From NCBI RefSeq assembly GCF_001625215.2, contig NC_030385.2, positions 35,799,598 through 35,863,597 on the forward strand: DNA of 64,000 nucleotides, in the 5' to 3' direction. Origin of the DNA: Daucus carota subsp. sativus. Lineage: Eukaryota > Streptophyta > Magnoliopsida > Apiales > Apiaceae. Position numbers and translations under genes: made by a program. Every line of letters begins with the position of its first letter. The stretch's first letter is position 1. This document shows positions 36,978 through 47,691 of this stretch, one piece after another. A model generated the notes under the pieces. That model did no database searches, was not told the origin of the DNA, and saw nothing but the letters and a program-made list of their open reading frames with translations.

Positions 36978-38633
36978 TATACAGAGCACAAGCTCTTTAC
37001 ACATAGCAAGTGCTGATGAAGCTAGCATCAATTACAGTACTTATCCTTTTAATACTCCCACAGGAAGCTTACAAAAATGCATGCAAGTCTGTTTTAGCTT
37101 TGAGGTAGCTTGCATCATTGTTGAGCCTGGACTATGAATACATTAGTTGCATGAGGAGAATGGTGAGGAATATTAGAAGAATATGCTTCAGATCCAATTT
37201 TTTTTAAAAAAAGCACTGTTGAAGGTATTTAATAAATTGGTTTGGGTTACGATATCACTACGAGCTAAAAATCATTAATACATGTTATAAATAAAAAATA
37301 TAAAAATTTTGTAAAAAAACTTGAACTCCAATACTACATTCTTTTTGTATATAAATTTACTAAATGGTCAAAATATTTGTTGAAACTCTAGAGACATGTA
37401 AGAATATTTCATATTATTTATTATATCATATTGAAGTCATATATCCATCGCAACAATCTTAAATATTAATAATATATTAATTTTCCAGTTCAAAAAAAAT
37501 AAATAAATATATAAATAAATAAATAAATATATATATATATATATATATATTAATTTTGAAAACAATCTGATTTGACTAAATTAATATCATAATCCATGTA
37601 ATTTAATCGTATCAAATCGTTTCAGATTTTTGAAAGTTCAATCTAGTGTGTGATTCATTTATTTTATTAGATACTCAGGTCTGGGTTTTGAACATCTATC
37701 TAACAGTTTATTTACTTTTAATATTAAATATAAAAGTTATGAATTATTTAAACTGGGTGTAACAAAGCCCCTTTCTGACCTCACGCATTTTCGTTCGGAA
37801 ACAGAATAGTAATTTAAAAATGAGGTATAGAAGCATACTAAATGCGAATTTTGAAATGCGTGTCTCAAATAATATACAATTATATAAAATTAAGCAGCAT
37901 ATATTATTGAGACGGGACCAAATTGATCTAAATATATATATCCAATTTAAATAATCAGATCAGTGAATCAGATATTTAGATCACTATATTTGTGGGAAAA
38001 TTGAAACGCTATACATGTTTGATGTTTCAATATTAACCCCCAAAAATTTAGATTACTTATATTTACGGAAATGTACTGAATCACTTTAAAAAATAATTTA
38101 CTACATTCTCTTAAAATTTTAAATATTAAAATTTTATCCAGACATATAAATTAAATTAAATTTTAATTTTATAAAACAGTAATCTGGAATTGAAATTTCT
38201 TCATATAAGATCACTGCAAGAGTGTTTCTGGCTTGCTTCCTAGTCCATGAGTCCAAATTTGTCTGCGCGATATTTACAACCACTAGAGAGTATAGAGTCC
38301 ATAATATGTTACTCTAGTTAACAAGGGCAGCCCACGAGTCCTATTTTTTGCTTTTGAATGGACACAAAATCAGTATTAAATCGACCTTGTCCACCAGATA
38401 AAAGTCGAAACAACAGTCACAACTTTAGAATAAAACAAAATATTTTCACCTTCGATGAAATAAAGAGTTTGAATTATCTCTCAAAATGCTTAATTAGTTA
38501 ATATTCTAGAGCCCTCTTTGGAGAGCATTTTTTTTTATAATTTAAGGACTTTTTTTAAATGTATATTATTATATTTTGTTAAATGTTATGTAACTATTTA
38601 ATATTCGTTATCTAATAAAAAATTATGCAGAAC
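36978..38633. other. AT-rich spacer
   Basis: More RY-like TGCATG motifs occur to about 37085 and may be distal promoter of copy 2. A (TA)n/(AAAT)n tract lies at about 37495-37550. No gene is recognised. Confidence 0.45.
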
Positions 38634-38649
38634 AAAGTAGAGTCATATA

Positions 38650-38813
38650 CGAAGGGAGCAGAATTTGTGATTATGCCTCCTGGATCAGAGCCTGTCGCGC
38701 TTAGGTGCGGTTTACCTTGTTTCATGTAGTTTGCAGGCTATTGCGTGAGCTCGTGGATTTACCACGTGCGCACCCGAAGGGTAGCGGCTGCGGGTTCCTA
38801 CGTTAAAAAAAAA
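38650..38813 (+). mobile_element. SINE (tRNA-derived, Au-like 3' part) with poly-A tail
   Basis: A GC-rich 164-bp insertion in AT-rich DNA ends in a poly-A run. It is flanked by identical 16-bp copies of AAAGTAGAGTCATATA at 38634-38649 and 38814-38829. The body (GGTGCGGTTTACCTTGTTTC ... GAAGGGTAGCGGCTGCGGGT) resembles the 3' portion of plant Au-type SINEs from memory. I cannot find clear A and B boxes, so the tRNA head may be truncated. Confidence 0.75.
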
Positions 38814-39037
38814 AAAGTAGAGTCATATATATTTTTCTCCAGAAATAATCTCTTCGTCTGAAAAATAAATTTAATCAAATAATCACTAGAACTAAATGAA
38901 CCAAAAGAGCTTAAATTATTAATCACTTAAAATGTTTTATTATCTCCTATGTAGGATTAAATTGACCGGCGACATTTTAATTATACACGTGTGATTCGTT
39001 AAGACATAAAATCGACTCTATTTCTTATTTCTTTTAC

Positions 39038-39570
39038 GGGTTAATAATCAAGTGAGTCACTGAAGTCGGCTTGATATATCAAGTTGGTCACTAAACTCAA
39101 AACGGTCTCAAATCGGTCACTTAAGTCAGTTACATGTATCTTTAAATATGAGTTGAAGGAGTATAAATATTATTTATAGGGATTTACACATTATTCTTGA
39201 ATGCTTCCACAACTAAGTACAAGTTTATGACTTATATTATTTATGATAATATATTTAGATTTTATCAGGTTTATTTATCATTTATTGTTAATTAAAACGA
39301 AAAAATAACTATATATTGAAAAATAAATATTAAATAAACTTGATAAAATCTAAATATATTATCATAAATACTAGAAGTCATAACATTGTACTTAGTCGAG
39401 ATAACATTCAAGAATAATGTGTAAACCTCTATAAATAATATTTTTACTGCTTAAACTCATATTTAAAGATACATGTAACTGACTTAAGTGACCGAATTGA
39501 GATGATTTTGAGTTCGGTGACCAACTTGATATATTGAGCTCACTTTGGTGACTCACTTGATTATTAACCC
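39038..39570. mobile_element. 533-bp near-complete inverted-repeat MITE (MULE-like) with target duplication
   Basis: The left end GGGTTAATAATCAAGTGAGT and the right end mirror each other. The complementarity continues through most of the element, for example CAGTTACATGTATCTTTAAA near 39130 against TTTAAAGATACATGTAACTG near 39463. TTTCTTTTAC flanks both sides (39028-39037 and 39571-39580), the duplication length range of Mutator-like elements. The transcript would fold into a long hairpin. It is non-coding. Confidence 0.8.
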
Positions 39571-39580
39571 TTTCTTTTAC

Positions 39581-40050
39581 AAAGTTTAGAAAAAATTCTT
39601 GGGCAGCGCTATCTTCCACAAAATGATCCTAACCATTCAAATAATGTCACGATTCACTGTACTATACTCGTCATGCTATGGTACGTGTTTGCTTATAAGC
39701 TTTTTGTTACAACAGTCTTTCTCGCAAGTAAGTGTGTTCTTTAACAAAATAAAATTCAATATTAACAGCTACTCCCTCAGTCCAGTTATTCGTATATGTT
39801 TTGGATTGAGAATTCAATACGTATTTACATTTTTGTAATTTTGTTAATGTAATTTAATTATCTTATATTTCTTATAAATAAAATTCAATATTTAAATTTT
39901 TATTCAGAAATAAAAATTTGAAAACAAATTACTAAATTTAATCTTATAAAAATCTTAAGATATATGATAAGCAAGATAAAAAAAACTGTATAAATATAAA
40001 GGATACAGTGAAATTATATTTTAATCCGATGACAGATTTTAATCGACTAA
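39581..40050. other. spacer with a half Stowaway-like relic
   Basis: At 39772 a left end TACTCCCTCAGTCC, with an interior similar to the SLU7-intron Stowaway, is seen. The matching right end is lost or diverged near 40010. Confidence 0.35.
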
Positions 40051-40422
40051 GAGCAAGTCCAATAGGTGTGCTAAATCAAGTCTTAAATCCAAAAATAGGG
40101 AATATGGGATAAAATTGCACTCCAACACTATGCTAGTGATGTGCTAAATCACTAGCACAAGCTTCCCCTTCCCTATTTTTAGAATATGCTAGCCACTCCT
40201 AAACTATTTTTATCATTAAAATATTCATTTCTCTCTCTTCTCCACATCATTTCCCCCTCTCCTCCGCACAAAAGTTGTTTAAATTTAATATTATTATAAT
40301 AATAGGGAATGAATATAGGGAGTACTATTGGAGCTCATGTGCTAAATCTTGTGCTAAATCACTAAGACATATTATTTTATAATATTTTTAAGAAACCCCT
40401 TAACATAGTGTTGGACTTGTTC
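40051..40422. mobile_element. PIF/Harbinger-like MITE with TAA target duplication
   Basis: Terminal repeats GAGCAAGTCCAA and TTGGACTTGTTC are flanked by TAA at 40048-40050 and 40423-40425. Interior copies of GTGCTAAATC lie near both ends. It is about 372 bp, non-coding, and sits just upstream of the reductase pseudogene. Confidence 0.75.
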
Positions 40423-41189
40423 TAAGATTTTTATGGAATTATCATTATCAATAAAATCAGAGCTAATAAAATTGTGACCTAACTAAATAAGATTGTTGTG
40501 TGTCCACTGAGAGTCTGAGACCGTTGTTCGTTATAAATAGATCCCAGAGGAACAGAGTAAGATAAAAAAAACATAGACATAGTAGACGTGATAAGAAGAA
40601 AGAGGAGGCATGAGGTGCGAGAAGAGTAAGATAATGATATTTGGAGCAACTGGTTATTTCGGCACCTACATGGTCAAGGCAAGCGCTTCATCGGCTCATC
40701 CAACCTTTGTTTACGTTCGCCCCGTGAAACCTCATCATCCTCCCTCCAAGACTCAACTTTTGAGTCCATGGGAGTTACTGTTTTTGTGGGAGAATTGGAT
40801 GAGCACGAAAAGCTTGTTGAGGTGCTCCGTCAGGTGGATATTGTTATCGTCACTTTTGGAGTGCCTTTGATCCTTGAACAGATGAAAATCATACGTGCTA
40901 TGAAAGAAGCTGGCAATATAAAGGTAATTATGGTTTAATAGTATTAATTAATTTTGTTAATATCGACGAGTACTAGCTAAGTACTGCTAATTATGTGAAA
41001 TGCGTGTTCTAGAGATTCATTCCTTCGGAATTTGGCAATGAGGTGGATAGAATGTTAGAAAATGGAAAGTTTAAAGCATATTTTTTAATATGTTCTTGAT
41101 GTAATTTCCGGGACATTTTCTTAGTGAAATCCATTGAGAAATAGAGTTGAATACAGTGGCTTGAAAGAGCTTGAAATGAGAATGTGATT

Positions 41190-41521
41190 CATTTAATCTG
41201 GACAAATGAATCTGGTCAGTATATCTGACAGATACAGATTCATTGAATCTGGACAAATGAATCTGGTCAGTATATCTGACAGATACAGATTCATTGAATC
41301 TGGACAAATGAATCTGGTCGGTATATCTGACAGATACAGATTCATTGAACCTGGACAAATGAATCTGGTCCGAATGTCTGACAGATACAGATTCATTGAA
41401 CCTGGACAAATGAATCTGGTCAGAATGTTTGACAGATACAGATTCATTGAACCTGGACAAATGAATCTGGTCAGAATGTCTGACAGATACAGATTCATTG
41501 AACCTGGACAGATGAATCTGG
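41190..41521 (+). repeat. 51-bp tandem repeats in U3 of the 5' LTR
   Basis: About six and a half units of 51 bp, starting ATGAATCTGGTCAGTATATC, with point differences between units. Each unit contains the inverted pair TGAATCTG/CAGATTCA. The same array is at 46851-47182 in the 3' LTR. U3 repeats next to the TATA box act as enhancers in elements such as Tnt1 and Tto1; that role here is inference. Confidence 0.92.
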
Positions 41522-41545
41522 ACGGTGTGTTGGTGCCTTGGCCTC

Positions 41546-41563
41546 ACTATAAATAGTGAGCCT
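41546..41563 (+). promoter_or_regulatory. LTR TATA box inside a short palindrome
   Basis: CTCACTATAAATAGTGAG carries TATAAATA with perfect 8-bp arms (CTCACTAT/ATAGTGAG). It lies about 25 bp downstream of the repeat array, so it is the probable core promoter. Confidence 0.75.
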
Positions 41564-42070
41564 CGACACTTGAGTTGTAGCACGGGGAAAAACACAAACA
41601 CCATTCTCATTCTTCTCTCTTACACTCTCACCATCTACTCCGATATATACACATATACATACTGTTCTCGGGCGAACTGAGGTGTTGATCGCTGTTGATC
41701 GTACTCGTGTCTGTGAGCGGTTCGGTCTGTGCTGTTTTATCCTGGGAGCGATATTGCGACTACCCATCACAGCGTAGTGGGGCAATAATCACTTCAAGAA
41801 CAGTCTAGTCTTCATCGAAGGGCTAGGCGACTCAGCTGTTCTGTATACTAATTCTAGCGACGGTGTAAGGTGCGCCTTTCTCTTCTTTTCTTGTAATTTA
41901 TCAGTCACTGATTATTGTATATACGATCTTCGTGCATGCTATATTGTTGTGGTTTCGTTGGCCTACACTTGTTTATATAATATAACTGCTCTATACATTG
42001 TTGATGTGATTTTCACTGTGACTCCCAACAATCTTGAAGTGATTATCTGTTATATTGTGTAGTAAGCAAG

Positions 42071-45000
42071 ATGGTTAATGAGATTGTGGATTCTGTTGTT
42101 GGTGGTGGTGCTGGTTCTGGGTCTGGTGTTACTAGTAACATCGATTGGACTACGTATCGTTTTCCACAGCCCATTGATTTATCAGGTATTCCTGATAAAT
42201 TCGGTGGGGGAGTTTCTTTTTCTCGTTGGCAGAAAAAGATGAAACTGTGGCTTACGGTTAAGGGTCTATGGCCGGTGTTGCAGTATGAGAAACCAGTTGT
42301 GGTACAGGAAAAGGCTGAAACCCTTAAGGCCTATGCTATGTGGGAGGAAAAGGATGGGGTGGCTAGGGCTGCTATTCTAGCAGCCTTAACGAACACTCTG
42401 TTCGATGTTTACTCATCTGACTCCTACACTGCTAAGACCTTGTGGGAGAAACTTGATCAGACACACAATACTGACTCGCAAGGGTTGGAAAAGTATTCTG
42501 TGGCTAAGTTCCTGGACTTCAAACTGGTGGATACAAAATCCATGACTGAGCAGGTGCATGAGTTTGAGACGTTGGTGCATGCTTTGAAGGAGTCCGGAAT
42601 GGACCTTCCTGAAAAGTTTTTGGTTATGTCTGTGATTGAAAAACTCCCTAAGTCTTGGGAAGAGTTTGCACTCTCCCTGAAAAGGCAGAAGGGAGAGATC
42701 ACTTGGACTAGCCTGATGCTGGATATCTCTGTGCAGGAGCAGCACAAGTCCAAACAGGGACATGTGATGCCAACTGAATCTGGTAGCTCGAAGGTCAATG
42801 TAGTGACTGTGGGACAGAAAAGAAAGTCTGTCGCTAAGAAGGTGAACACTAAGCCCAAAACTGACAAGGGCAAGGCTAAGAAATCAAAGGCCAACAAACC
42901 ATGTTGGTCTTGTGGACAGGTTGGTCATTGGAGTAAGGACTGTCCTGTAAAGAAAGCAAAGAAAGCTGAGGTGGTAGCACAAGCAAATACTGTGCTTGGA
43001 ACCACTGATGGGCCTGTGCTTAACATGGTTGTTGGTGAGGCTGTTGCTTCTGAAACCAATGACGGGTATGTTAAGTACAACCCTGAACTATTTTCCACTT
43101 ATCTGTCTAATGAGTGGTTGATTGATACGGGAGCTAATGTGCACATTTGTGCTGATATTACTCTGTTTGTATCTTATCAACAGGCTCATGGGATGACAGT
43201 GACGATGGGGAATGCTAGTGCGGCTCAAGTTCGTGGAATAGGAAACGTGGACCTGAAGTTTGCTTCAGGGCGTGTTCTATCCCTTACTAGAGTGCATCAT
43301 GTTCCCGAGATTCGTAGAAATATTATTAGTGGAAGTTGTTTAGTTAAAAATGGCTTTGAACTTTCTTTAAAGTGTAATAAAGTAGTTATTACTCAGACTG
43401 GTGTGTTTTTTGGCAAGGGCTACTTGTCAGACGGCTTGTTTTTAATAAATGTGGAGCCTGTTTTAGGCGGTTTTATTAATGATATTGCTTCTCCTTCTGT
43501 TAATAATATTGAATCATCCGATTTGTGGCACTCTAGGCTTGGTCATTTAAATTTTGGTGCTCTAAAGAATATGATGAACTTAGAGTTGATTCCAAAGCAT
43601 GCCATTGATAAGAAAACTAAATGTCAAGTATGTGTGACAGCTAAACTAACAAGGAAACCTTTTCATAGTGTGGTTAGGGATTCTGACTTGTTAGATTTAG
43701 TGCACTCGGACATATGTGAATTTGGTGGTGTGTTGACTAAGGAACACTGTAGATATTTCATTACCTTTATAGATGATTGTAGTAGATATTGTTATGTTTA
43801 TTTGCTTAAACATAAAGATGAAGCACTTGAAAAATTCATTAGATTTAAAACTGAAGTTGAAACACAAACTGGTAAAGTACTTAAACGTTTGAGATCTGAT
43901 AGAGGTGGTGAATATACGGGAAACACCTTTAATGAATTTTGCAAGAGCAATGGTATAATTCATGAGGTGACTCCACCATATACACCTGAGTCTAATGGGG
44001 TGGCAGAACGAAAGAACAGAACTTTTAAAGATATGATTAACAGTATGTTGATTAATTCGGGGTTGCCTAAGTACATGTGGGGGGAGGCTCTGAATACGGC
44101 TTGCCATATTCTGAATAGAGTCCCTCTAAAACATATGGACAAGACACCTTACGAATTATGGAAAGGCAGGAAAACTAGTCTAAAGTATCTTCGTGTGTGG
44201 GGGTGCCTTGCTAAGGTACTTGTCCCTGAACAGAAGAGAAAGAAACTAGGGCCGAAAACTGTTGATTGTATCTTTCTGGGCTATCTCGAAACCACTACAG
44301 CTATGAGATTTTTAGTATTAAAATCTGACATAGATGGTATAGTGGCAAACACGATAGTTGAGTTTCGTGATGCAACATTCTTTGAGGATGTCTTCCCTAT
44401 GAAGACTGGTATACCTCAAAGTTCTTCTAGTGTTGATCCTACTCACACATCTAGTTCTATTCCCGATCATGTGGAAAAGATGACAAATGTGGGGGCAGAT
44501 CCTACTAGTAGCTCTACTCCTAATGAAGTTGAGGAACCTAGAAGGAGCAAGCGTGCAAAGGTAGTTAAGGACTTTGGAAGTGATTTTATCACTTACAATG
44601 TCGAGGACGAACCTTTGACTTTTCGACAAGCCATGGATTCTTCGGAATCTAGGCACTGGAAAGGCGCTGTGAAGAGTGAAATTGACTCTATTGTTTCTAA
44701 CGGAACATGGGAGTTGGTTGACCTCCCTCCTGGGTGTTCTACTATAGGATGTAGGTGGATCTTCAAAAGGAAGATGAAACCAGATGGCTCAATAGATAAG
44801 TATAAAGCTAGATTGGTTGCTAAAGGTTTTAGGCAAAGAGAAGGTATTGACTACTTTGATACATACTCTCCTGTTGCAAGATTGACAACGATCCGAATGC
44901 TTGTAGCATTGGCTTCCGTACATGGTCTTATCATCCATCAAATGGATGTAAAGACAGCTTTTCTTCATGGTGATCTTGAAGAAGAGATTTATATGGATCA

Positions 45001-46189
45001 GCCTGAGGGATTTGTTGCATCTGGCAATGAGAGCAAAGTATGTAAGTTAGTCAAATCCATCTACGGCTTGAAACAAGCACCTAGAGACTGGCACAAAAAG
45101 TTTGATGACACTGTTTTGACTTTTGATTTTATAGTTAATGATAATGACAAGTGTGTCTACTATAAGGTTAAAGGAAATGAACATATTGTGTTGTGCTTGT
45201 ATGTGGATGATATACTACTGTTTGGAACCAATATTGAGATTATTAACGAGACAAAGAATTTCTTGAAAAAACACTTTGAAATGAAGGACATGGGTGAGGC
45301 GAATGTGATTCTTGGACTCAAGTTGACTCAGTCAACTGAGGGAATAACCTTGTCACAATCTCATTATATAGAGAAATCTATACTTGAGAAGTATGGTTAT
45401 TCAAATTGTAGAATTGCTAGTACACCATATGATCCTAAAGTTGCTCTTATCAAGAATGCTTCAGGTGTACCTGTGTCTCAGTTAAGATATTCTCAGATTA
45501 TTGGTAGTTTGCAATATCTTGCTAATGGTACTAGACCAGATATAACATATTCTGTGTCTAAGTTAGCAAGATATACAAGCTGTCCAAACAGAACTCATTG
45601 GGATGCTCTAGATAGAGTACTTAGATATCTGAAAGGCACCATATATCTTGGGTTGCACTACAGGAGATATCCGAGTGTGCTTGAGGGATATAGTGATGCA
45701 AGTTGGATAGCTAAGAAGTCTGGTTCCAATGGAGTGACTGGATATCTGTTTACCCTTGCGGGTGGAGCAGTATCCTGGAAGTCGACTAGACAGACTATAG
45801 TAACTCGGTCTACGTTTGAGGCCGAGTTGTGTGCATTGGATGCCACGGGTACGGAGGCTGAATGGTTACATGGACTCATGTCTGTGTTACCTGTAGTAAG
45901 TCGTCCGCTACCGGCAATTTCTGTTCATTGTGATAGCCGTACAACTATCGACAAGATCAGAAGTGTCAAGTATAATGCTAAAACAAAGAGACACATCCAA
46001 GTTAGACTTAAGTCTATAAGGGGTTTGGTGTCTGATCGGACTATTGCTATTGAGTTCATTGGAACTCAAGATAACATAGCTGATCCACTGACTAAAGGGC
46101 TTGAGCATGCTGTTGTCCTTAAGTCAAGGTTGGGGATGGGACTGATAACCCATCATGATTCATCTACAGCGGGAACCCAATACATCTGA
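42071..46189 (+). CDS. Ty1/copia gag-pol polyprotein (1372 aa)
   Basis: One uninterrupted frame starts 40 bp after the 5' LTR. Domains in order are: gag (FSRWQKKMKLWL, about 50-230), zinc knuckle CWSCGQVGHWSKDC (about 277), aspartic protease WLIDTGANVHI (about 350), integrase with HSRLGHL and DDE residues in HSDICEFGG, RSDRGGEY and PESNGVAERKN (about 485-650), reverse transcriptase with DVKTAFLHGDLEEEIYM and LYVDD (about 900-1050), and RNase H with YSDASW and a C-terminal ADPLTKGL (about 1205-1350). The order INT before RT is diagnostic of copia. No catalytic residue is missing. The frame is closed as one polyprotein. I did not assign a lineage. Confidence 0.97.
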   Translation: MVNEIVDSVVGGGAGSGSGVTSNIDWTTYRFPQPIDLSGIPDKFGGGVSFSRWQKKMKLWLTVKGLWPVLQYEKPVVVQEKAETLKAYAMWEEKDGVARAAILAALTNTLFDVYSSDSYTAKTLWEKLDQTHNTDSQGLEKYSVAKFLDFKLVDTKSMTEQVHEFETLVHALKESGMDLPEKFLVMSVIEKLPKSWEEFALSLKRQKGEITWTSLMLDISVQEQHKSKQGHVMPTESGSSKVNVVTVGQKRKSVAKKVNTKPKTDKGKAKKSKANKPCWSCGQVGHWSKDCPVKKAKKAEVVAQANTVLGTTDGPVLNMVVGEAVASETNDGYVKYNPELFSTYLSNEWLIDTGANVHICADITLFVSYQQAHGMTVTMGNASAAQVRGIGNVDLKFASGRVLSLTRVHHVPEIRRNIISGSCLVKNGFELSLKCNKVVITQTGVFFGKGYLSDGLFLINVEPVLGGFINDIASPSVNNIESSDLWHSRLGHLNFGALKNMMNLELIPKHAIDKKTKCQVCVTAKLTRKPFHSVVRDSDLLDLVHSDICEFGGVLTKEHCRYFITFIDDCSRYCYVYLLKHKDEALEKFIRFKTEVETQTGKVLKRLRSDRGGEYTGNTFNEFCKSNGIIHEVTPPYTPESNGVAERKNRTFKDMINSMLINSGLPKYMWGEALNTACHILNRVPLKHMDKTPYELWKGRKTSLKYLRVWGCLAKVLVPEQKRKKLGPKTVDCIFLGYLETTTAMRFLVLKSDIDGIVANTIVEFRDATFFEDVFPMKTGIPQSSSSVDPTHTSSSIPDHVEKMTNVGADPTSSSTPNEVEEPRRSKRAKVVKDFGSDFITYNVEDEPLTFRQAMDSSESRHWKGAVKSEIDSIVSNGTWELVDLPPGCSTIGCRWIFKRKMKPDGSIDKYKARLVAKGFRQREGIDYFDTYSPVARLTTIRMLVALASVHGLIIHQMDVKTAFLHGDLEEEIYMDQPEGFVASGNESKVCKLVKSIYGLKQAPRDWHKKFDDTVLTFDFIVNDNDKCVYYKVKGNEHIVLCLYVDDILLFGTNIEIINETKNFLKKHFEMKDMGEANVILGLKLTQSTEGITLSQSHYIEKSILEKYGYSNCRIASTPYDPKVALIKNASGVPVSQLRYSQIIGSLQYLANGTRPDITYSVSKLARYTSCPNRTHWDALDRVLRYLKGTIYLGLHYRRYPSVLEGYSDASWIAKKSGSNGVTGYLFTLAGGAVSWKSTRQTIVTRSTFEAELCALDATGTEAEWLHGLMSVLPVVSRPLPAISVHCDSRTTIDKIRSVKYNAKTKRHIQVRLKSIRGLVSDRTIAIEFIGTQDNIADPLTKGLEHAVVLKSRLGMGLITHHDSSTAGTQYI

Positions 46190-46713
46190 GAGGAGATCCC
46201 TCAAAGTGTATTCAATGTGGTAAACAAGCTGTAAGGGTGGATCGGTAGTACCTTTAACTACAATGTAGATACTTATGCATCTGAGTCTATCCCCTGCAAA
46301 CCTAAAAGGTACTGACACTGCAAGTATAGCAAGAGTTTTTAGAACTCTGAATGGGGTCAAGTCATTTGACGAGATGGTTGCAGTACATCTCTGGAGATGC
46401 CCAGCTAAGCGAATGTAATTGTGAGGTCGCAATTAGAGGAAAGGGTTATTCCTTGAAACATTCGACGAACAGGATCGAGACACGACCATTAATGTCTCAA
46501 AGCCGTAGATCGGCACCATAGCCTTTGACCTGTCGTCGTCTATGGAGTGTGGTTACACCCAACGGATAGAGATTCAAGGTGAAACAATCCATCTATATCC
46601 GGTAGCCATCGAAGTAGGGGACTTAGGAGGGTTCAAACCCGGAAGGGTACCTACTCTGAAAAACAAGTCATGATGAGGACTAATATGCATATCTATATGG
46701 ATTTGTGGGGGAT
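46190..46713 (+). other. 3' non-coding region and polypurine tract of the copia element
   Basis: 524 bp between the polyprotein stop and the 3' LTR. It ends in a purine-rich GTGGGGGA at about 46705-46712, the likely polypurine tract. Confidence 0.7.
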
Positions 46714-47691
46714 TGTTAGAAAATGGAAAGTTTAAAGCATATTTTTTAATATGTTCTTGATGTAATTTCCGGGACATTTTCTTAGTGAAATCCATTGAGA
46801 AATAGAGTTGAATACAGTGGCTTGAAAGAGCTTGAAATGAGAATGTGATTCATTTAATCTGGACAAATGAATCTGGTCAGTATATCTGACAGATACAGAT
46901 TCATTGAATCTGGACAAATGAATCTGGTCAGTATATCTGACAGATACAGATTCATTGAATCTGGACAAATGAATCTGGTCGGTATATCTGACAGATACAG
47001 ATTCATTGAACCTGGACAAATGAATCTGGTCCGAATGTCTGACAGATACAGATTCATTGAACCTGGACAAATGAATCTGGTCAGAATGTTTGACAGATAC
47101 AGATTCATTGAACCTGGACAAATGAATCTGGTCAGAATGTCTGACAGATACAGATTCATTGAACCTGGACAGATGAATCTGGACGGTGTGTTGGTGCCTT
47201 GGCCTCACTATAAATAGTGAGCCTCGACACTTGAGTTGTAGCACGGGGAAAAACACAAACACCATTCTCATTCTTCTCTCTTACACTCTCACCATCTACT
47301 CCGATATATACACATATACATACTGTTCTCGGGCGAACTGAGGTGTTGATCGCTGTTGATCGTACTCGTGTCTGTGAGCGGTTCGGTCTGTGCTGTTTTA
47401 TCCTGGGAGCGATATTGCGACTACCCATCACAGCGTAGTGGGGCAATAATCACTTCAAGAACAGTCTAGTCTTCATCGAAGGGCTAGGCGACTCAGCTGT
47501 TCTGTATACTAATTCTAGCGACGGTGTAAGGTGCGCCTTTCTCTTCTTTTCTTGTAATTTATCAGTCACTGATTATTGTATATACGATCTTCGTGCATGC
47601 TATATTGTTGTGGTTTCGTTGGCCTACACTTGTTTATATAATATAACTGCTCTATACATTGTTGCTGTGATTTTCACTGTGACTCCCAACA
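46714..47691 (+). repeat. 3' LTR of the copia element
   Basis: 978 bp and identical in all visible respects to the 5' LTR except for one A/C difference near the end. Confidence 0.95.

Larger units (their letters stand above)
41053..42030 (+). repeat. 5' LTR of the copia element
   Basis: 978 bp from TGTTAGAAAATGG to ACTCCCAACA. U3 holds a 51-bp tandem array followed by a TATA box at about 41550. Confidence 0.95.
41053..47691 (+). mobile_element. full-length Ty1/copia LTR retrotransposon in the reductase exon
   Basis: The element is 6639 bp with two 978-bp LTRs (41053-42030 and 46714-47691) that have TG...CA ends. A 5-bp target duplication, TAGAA, is at 41048-41052 and 47692-47696. One open polyprotein frame fills most of the interior. 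The LTRs differ at one base that I can see (A at about 42005, C in the 3' copy), so the insertion is very young. Everything needed for autonomous movement appears present except a canonical tRNA-Met primer site. Confidence 0.97.

Noticed and set aside
41190-41521. CRISPR-like array of repeats in the LTR
   Set aside because: The units abut with no unique spacers, occur in both LTRs of a retrotransposon and belong to a plant genome.
41071-41785. Long minus-strand ORFs (up to 179 codons) in the LTRs
   Set aside because: They arise from the 51-bp repeats, occur identically in both LTRs and match no protein family.
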